DNA of 64,000 nt, from contig CAZFEC010000009.1 in NCBI GenBank assembly GCA_964517435.1, positions 1 through 64,000 of the forward strand. Direction: 5' to 3'. This document shows, piece by piece, positions 59,874-64,000 of the stretch. Every line of letters starts with the position of its first letter. The stretch's first letter is position 1. Position numbers and translations under genes: made by a program. The DNA comes from BS150m-G50 sp964517435 (GTDB lineage: Bacteria > CAIWAD01 > BS150m-G50). Under the pieces are notes generated by a model. That model saw only the letters and a list, made by a program, of their open reading frames with translations, was not told the DNA's origin and searched no databases.

Positions 59874-62555
59874 ATGCGTGATCGCCTGTTCAAGTACTGG
59901 GGGGAACTCAGCGCAAGGCACCCGTGGCGCATCCTGGGAGTGAGCCTGCTATTGCTGATCGCCGCCGGCTTTTCCGCTTCCCGTCTGGAGATGAGTCCGC
60001 GCTGGTCCGACCTGCTGCCGCTGGCGGATCCCAAGGTGCAGGAGTTCAACCGGATTCTCGACAACTACACCAACGCTTCCAACAGTCTACTGGTGGTCCA
60101 GGGTCCGGAAGCCGACTGTAAAGCCTTCGCCGAAGCGGTCGTGCCTCCACTCCGCGCGGTGACCGAATATGTCGAGCGGATCGACTACCGTCTCGATCAC
60201 GAGTTCTTCAGCCGGTACGGGCTGCTGCTCAGCAAGCCGAAGGACCTGCGCCGGACCTGTGATCTTTTCGAACAGCTCGGACTGGTGCCGCTGCTGCGCC
60301 AGGTGAACGACAACTTCGAAGAGGTCTACACCGGAGACGAGGAGAGCCTCTCCAGCCGGGTGAAGGAGGAGAACGCCCTGCGCTTCCTGGATGCGTTGCA
60401 GTTCCTGACAGCCGGCCTCGATTCGACGGTGCGCGGTGCCGTGCCGGACAGCGCGCTTCTACAGGAGTGCACCGACCGCCTGTTGTTCGGCGATGCATAC
60501 TTCAAGTCGCCGGGCGGTGAAGTCCTGCTCATCATGATCGAACCCACGTTCGCCATTACCGACATCAGCCTGGTCGTGGCCGCGACCGACACGATGCAGT
60601 CGATCATCGATGCAACCCTGCCCCGGTTTCCCGGAGTAACCGCCGGACTCACCGGCACCGTTCCCCTGGCGCACGACGAGATGGTCTTTTCCGAACGGGA
60701 CCTCAGCCGCGCTTCCGTTCTGGCCCTGGCGTTGATTCTCGGGCTGCTGATCGTCGCCTTCCGGCGCGTCTCCGCGCCGCTGCTGGCGCTGCTCAATCTG
60801 GTGCTGGCCCTGGTGGCCGCCAGCGGTTTCATCGCCGTCTTTCTGTCCACGCTGAACCTGATCACGTCGATGTTCGGCGTGATTCTGATCGGACTGGGCA
60901 TCGATTTCTCGATTCACATCATCTCCGGTTTCCTGGACCGGCGCCAGCAGCTGTCGCTGGAGGAAGCCATGGCTTCGACCCTGCAATTGACGGGGCCGGG
61001 CGTACTCACCGGCGCTATCACCTCCGCGGCCGCTTTCATGACCCTGATGTTGTCCGAATCGCGCGGGATCGCCGAACTGGGACTGGTGCTGGGCACCGGC
61101 ATTCTGGCGACGGTCGCCACCACTTTCCTGCTGCTCCCGTCGCTGCTGGCGGTGCGGGACAACCTGCGCCGGCGCCTTTCCGGTACCAAGCCGGAACGCC
61201 AGCCGCTGCAGGCGCCGTTGCTGGGCCGCTGGGGCGATTTCGCCGTCAGGCATCCCCGCGCCCTCATCAGCGCCGGTCTGCTGGTGACGGCGTTTTTCAT
61301 CTGGCAGGCCAGCCAGGTGCAGTTCGACTACAACTACCTCAATATGGAACCGAAGGGGATTCCGTCGGTAACGCTGCAGGATACTCTGGAACACTACTTC
61401 GCCATGAGTCCCGATTTCGCCATGATTTCAACCGGTGATTTAACGGAGATACGCCGTCTCACCACCGCGGCCAAGGAACTCAGCACCGTGGCGCTGGTGG
61501 AGAGTATCACCGAATATCTTCCCTCACCGGCTCAGCAAAGCGAACGGCTACCCTGGCTGAAAAGGCTGCGCGGGCAGTTGCAGAACCTGCCGTCACCGCC
61601 GTCGCTGCTTCCTGATGATATCGCGACGTTGACCGCGGAACTGGAGCGGCTGGATGCGAACATCTACGAGTTGGGGCAGATGGCTTTCGTGGGCGGCCGC
61701 GACCGGGTGGACCGCAAATGTATCACACTGACCGGCGACCCGGATCGACCCGGATCGCCGCAACCGCTGCTGCAGCTGGCGGAACAGCTGGCCGCCGATC
61801 CGGCGCGTGCGGCCGAGAGTCTGAACCGCTTTCAGGCCGGCTTCACACCCAGGCTGCGGCGGTTGCTGTTGCAGATGGCCGCGACGGACACTCTCCACCT
61901 GTCGGAGTTGACGTCGAGCATTCGTGACCGCTTTATCAGCCGTGACGGCGACGAGTACCTGGTGACGGTCTATCCCCGCCGCACCGCCTGGGACATCGCT
62001 TTCCTGCGCAGCTTCGCCTCCCAGCTGGAGCAGATCAATCCGAACATCACCGGCACACCGCCGCTGTTCCTGGCGCTGATTGAGTACATCGGACGGGATG
62101 GTGTCATCACCACCCTGCTCACGATACTGGTGGTGCTGGGATTGCTCTGGCTGGACTTCCGCAGCCTGCGGCTGGCGCTGCTGGCGATGATCCCGCTGCT
62201 GGTCGGTGGTCTCTGGATGGTGGGATTGCTGCACACCAGCGGTCTGATGCTGACCTTTGTTAACGTGACGGCATTGCCGATGATCGTCGGCATCGGTATC
62301 GACGACGGCGTGCACATGATCCACCGCTACCGGGGCGAGGGTTGGCTGAGCTCCCGGCAGGTGCTGCTCAGCACCGGCAAGGCGATCTTCCTGACGACGC
62401 TGACGACCATGCTGGGATTCGGGGCGATGCTGGGTTCTGCTTACCGGGGACTGGTGAGCCTGAGCCTACTGCTGATGTTCGGCCTGGCGACCTGCTTCAT
62501 TACTACGGTGGTGTTCCTGCCGCCGCTGATGCGGTTGTTGGCCAGGCGAAACTAG
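59874..62555 (+). CDS. RND-superfamily permease (MMPL/HpnN-like)
   Basis: An 893-aa inner-membrane transporter with 12 helices and two large periplasmic domains, one after helix 1 and one after helix 7. The MMPL-type core is seen in GVILIGLGIDFSIHIISGFLDRR, GPGVLTGAITSAAAFMTLM, ALPMIVGIGIDDGVHMIHRYRG and TTMLGFGAMLGSAYRGL. Acidic residues in GLGIDFSIH and GIGIDDGVH would carry protons. It is the last gene of the TetR operon. HpnN-like lipid export is the closest match, cargo unknown. It ends 4 bases into flgL, convergently. Confidence 0.92.
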   Translation: MRDRLFKYWGELSARHPWRILGVSLLLLIAAGFSASRLEMSPRWSDLLPLADPKVQEFNRILDNYTNASNSLLVVQGPEADCKAFAEAVVPPLRAVTEYVERIDYRLDHEFFSRYGLLLSKPKDLRRTCDLFEQLGLVPLLRQVNDNFEEVYTGDEESLSSRVKEENALRFLDALQFLTAGLDSTVRGAVPDSALLQECTDRLLFGDAYFKSPGGEVLLIMIEPTFAITDISLVVAATDTMQSIIDATLPRFPGVTAGLTGTVPLAHDEMVFSERDLSRASVLALALILGLLIVAFRRVSAPLLALLNLVLALVAASGFIAVFLSTLNLITSMFGVILIGLGIDFSIHIISGFLDRRQQLSLEEAMASTLQLTGPGVLTGAITSAAAFMTLMLSESRGIAELGLVLGTGILATVATTFLLLPSLLAVRDNLRRRLSGTKPERQPLQAPLLGRWGDFAVRHPRALISAGLLVTAFFIWQASQVQFDYNYLNMEPKGIPSVTLQDTLEHYFAMSPDFAMISTGDLTEIRRLTTAAKELSTVALVESITEYLPSPAQQSERLPWLKRLRGQLQNLPSPPSLLPDDIATLTAELERLDANIYELGQMAFVGGRDRVDRKCITLTGDPDRPGSPQPLLQLAEQLAADPARAAESLNRFQAGFTPRLRRLLLQMAATDTLHLSELTSSIRDRFISRDGDEYLVTVYPRRTAWDIAFLRSFASQLEQINPNITGTPPLFLALIEYIGRDGVITTLLTILVVLGLLWLDFRSLRLALLAMIPLLVGGLWMVGLLHTSGLMLTFVNVTALPMIVGIGIDDGVHMIHRYRGEGWLSSRQVLLSTGKAIFLTTLTTMLGFGAMLGSAYRGLVSLSLLLMFGLATCFITTVVFLPPLMRLLARRN

Positions 62556-63478
62556 CCGAGGAAGTCGAGCAGCGAGGGTTGGATCAAGCGGGCTGAAACC
62601 GCCAGCGCAGCCTGGTAGGCATTCTCCTCCAGCGAGTACTGCATGACGGCTTCCGCGTAGTCGACATCCTGCACCCGGCTGAGATCATCCGTGTAATCGA
62701 TGGTGATTTCCTGGGCGATGTTCCGCGCCTGCAGCACCCGCTGCCCAAGCGCGCCCAGGAAAGTCCGCTGGACCAGGACCTGATCATGGGCGTTATCCAG
62801 ACGGTCGATGGTATCACCGATCGCATCGGTATCGCCGCTGCGCAGGGCGTCGCGGAAATCGATCAGCACATCGAAGAGATCACCCGTCTCAGCGGACATC
62901 AGCAGATCCTCACCCAGAATGTTGATTCGGATGCGGTTTTCCAGGCCTATCTCCCGGATGATCTCGCCGTCGGTCCCCAGTGGATTGAGCGTCACCGCCA
63001 CGATCTCGCCTGCGTCGTTGCGCGTTTCGACGAACGGCGCTACCTGGGAGTTGGTGCCGCTGAAGAGGTAGGTTTCGTTGTACCTGCCGTTGGCATGGTT
63101 GAAGAGATCTTCCAGCAGGTTGTTGATTCCGGCGGAGATGATCGCCCGTTCCTCGTCGGTGATGGTATCGGAATCGGTGAACACCGCGTCGTTGCGCGCC
63201 TCGGTGATGATCTCCTCGATGGAGACGATGATGCTTTCGGTGTAGTTCAGCCGCCCTTCAGTGTTGTCCAGGTTGCGGAGGTGCTGTTCGTTGAGCGCGA
63301 TATCGCTCTTGAGTTCGAGGATGCGCTGCGTGCCGACCGGATCGTCGGAGGGATGCATCACACGCAGGTTCGTCGCCAGCTGCTCCTGGGTGCGTACGAG
63401 GCTGTTCATCCGCCGGTTGAGCGTCAGCAGGATGTTGTTCATTTTCATGAAATTGGTAACGCGCGGACTCGTACTCAT
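62552..63478 (-). CDS. flgL: Flagellar hook-filament junction protein FlgL
   Basis: A 308-aa protein that joins hook and filament. The flagellin-like N-terminus RVTNFMKMNNILLTLNRRMNSLVRTQEQLATNLRVMHPSDDP (helical D0/D1) and C-terminus VDYAEAVMQYSLEENAYQAALAVSARLIQPSLLDFLG are both present. The ATG at 63478 fits. The flagellar junction gene flgK precedes it on the minus strand, so the usual flgKL pair is seen. Confidence 0.95.
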   Translation of the reverse strand: MSTSPRVTNFMKMNNILLTLNRRMNSLVRTQEQLATNLRVMHPSDDPVGTQRILELKSDIALNEQHLRNLDNTEGRLNYTESIIVSIEEIITEARNDAVFTDSDTITDEERAIISAGINNLLEDLFNHANGRYNETYLFSGTNSQVAPFVETRNDAGEIVAVTLNPLGTDGEIIREIGLENRIRINILGEDLLMSAETGDLFDVLIDFRDALRSGDTDAIGDTIDRLDNAHDQVLVQRTFLGALGQRVLQARNIAQEITIDYTDDLSRVQDVDYAEAVMQYSLEENAYQAALAVSARLIQPSLLDFLG

Positions 63479-63486
63479 CTCAGCTC

Positions 63487-64000
63487 CTATTTCAGATTGA
63501 TCACCGTCCACAGCATTTCGTCGGCGACGCGGATCATCTTGGCCGCCGCCTGGTAGGCCTGCTCGTAGAGAATCATGTTCGTCATCTCTTCGTCGATTGA
63601 GACTCCCGTCACCGAGTGCCGGTAGTTCTCCAGCTGGTTGACGAAAGTCTCCTGCTGCTCGACCAGCCGGCTGCTGTTGGCGCTGTCGGCACCGATACGG
63701 CTCACCAGTGTGTGGTAGTACTCGGAGATCGACGCACCCCCCAGCTCCGCCACCGCCGCACTCCGCAGCCCGGCGATCTCCAAAGCCAGCGAGCCGTCGC
63801 CGGTGTTACCGTCAGCGGAAACCGCGATCAGATTCGGATCATCGGCCACGGTCGAGTTCAGACTCAGCGTTTTGGCCCCTTCACAACCGTCGTTGAATAA
63901 AAGCCCTCCCGCGTCGCCGTTGAGATCGATGCCTGTCAGGTGACGGTTGTTGATCTCCTCCGCCAGCGCCATCGCCAGCTGATCCAGGTGCATGAGGTAT
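63487..64000 (-). CDS. flgK: FlgK hook-associated protein 1, C-terminal part
   Basis: Partial gene running off the right edge of the window. The visible 170 residues hold the FlgK C-terminal D0/D1 helices: MALAEEINNRHLTGIDLNGDAGG, SEYYHTLVSRIGADSANSSRLVEQQ, VSIDEEMTNMILYEQAYQAAAKMIRVADEMLWTVINLK. The internal Met at 63993 is not the true start. It is followed by flgL after 8 bases. Confidence 0.95.
   Translation of the reverse strand, partial: YLMHLDQLAMALAEEINNRHLTGIDLNGDAGGLLFNDGCEGAKTLSLNSTVADDPNLIAVSADGNTGDGSLALEIAGLRSAAVAELGGASISEYYHTLVSRIGADSANSSRLVEQQETFVNQLENYRHSVTGVSIDEEMTNMILYEQAYQAAAKMIRVADEMLWTVINLK

Overview
The window is 64 kb of GC-rich chromosome from a Gram-negative, flagellated bacterium. 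Evidence for this includes TamB, MsbA with an LPS-type glycosyltransferase cluster, lipoprotein signal peptidase, outer-membrane barrels, TatA and FlgK/FlgL. Tetratricopeptide (TPR) lipoproteins with an Ala-Tyr-Phe-Asn-Thr-type N-terminus and a DivIVA/YggT/IleS neighbourhood fit an uncultivated lineage near the FCB group (Bacteroidota/KSB1/Latescibacterota-like), but this placement is inference. A run of 100 N flanked by a duplicated 55-mer shows that the sequence is an assembled scaffold, probably from a metagenome.

Layout: 1-2.4 kb holds an integron integrase (minus strand), a structured repeat element (copy A) and a promoter-tRNA(Ala)-small ORF-tRNA(Gly)-tRNA(Cys)-tRNA(Leu)-terminator unit. 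From 2.4 to 7 kb is a metK-ahcY-pepF operon with a clear sigma70-type promoter. From 7.0 to 7.65 kb lies the N gap and copy B of the structured element. From 7.7 to 11.8 kb are orphan rnfC/rnfD-like genes with glyA and rpiB. From 11.8 to 15.7 kb are envelope proteins (TPR lipoprotein, barrel, DNRLRE-like lipoprotein). From 15.9 to 22.3 kb are a GGDEF protein, a DUF72 protein, hutI, plsC, hutU and a stand-alone receiver. From 22.5 to 29.2 kb are an alpha-helical unknown, rlpA, pyrD-pyrK, a TPR lipoprotein and cobB. From 29.3 to 38.5 kb are tamB, uppS, a TPR protein, mtnA, a PfkB kinase, rsfS, a LytR_C protein and a small exported protein. From 38.7 to 45.4 kb are rluD, lspA, a DksA-like protein, ileS, punA, divIVA and yggT. 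From 45.5 to 57 kb is an envelope-glycan cluster (msbA, nine glycosyltransferase- or nucleotidyltransferase-type genes including a licC/licD-like pair, DUF3108) headed by tatA and tsaC. From 57.2 to 62.6 kb, the only plus-strand block, is a TetR-controlled operon with a LolA-like protein, a barrel protein and an RND permease. The window ends in flgL and the 3' part of flgK on the minus strand.

Two signals are not explained by genes. First, a short word, (Y)GTGATACR, occurs 33 times by eye on both strands (about 4 expected for GTGATACR). It is read in every reading frame that does not create a stop and also sits in short intergenic gaps, so it looks selected as DNA, like a DNA-uptake or chromosome-architecture word. 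Second, two roughly 320-nt elements (about 1426-1750 and 7300-7642) share one secondary structure: an outer stem, a P1 stem with hairpin, a second hairpin with three compensatory changes, and an identical terminal 13-bp hairpin. They are candidate structured RNAs or non-autonomous mobile elements.
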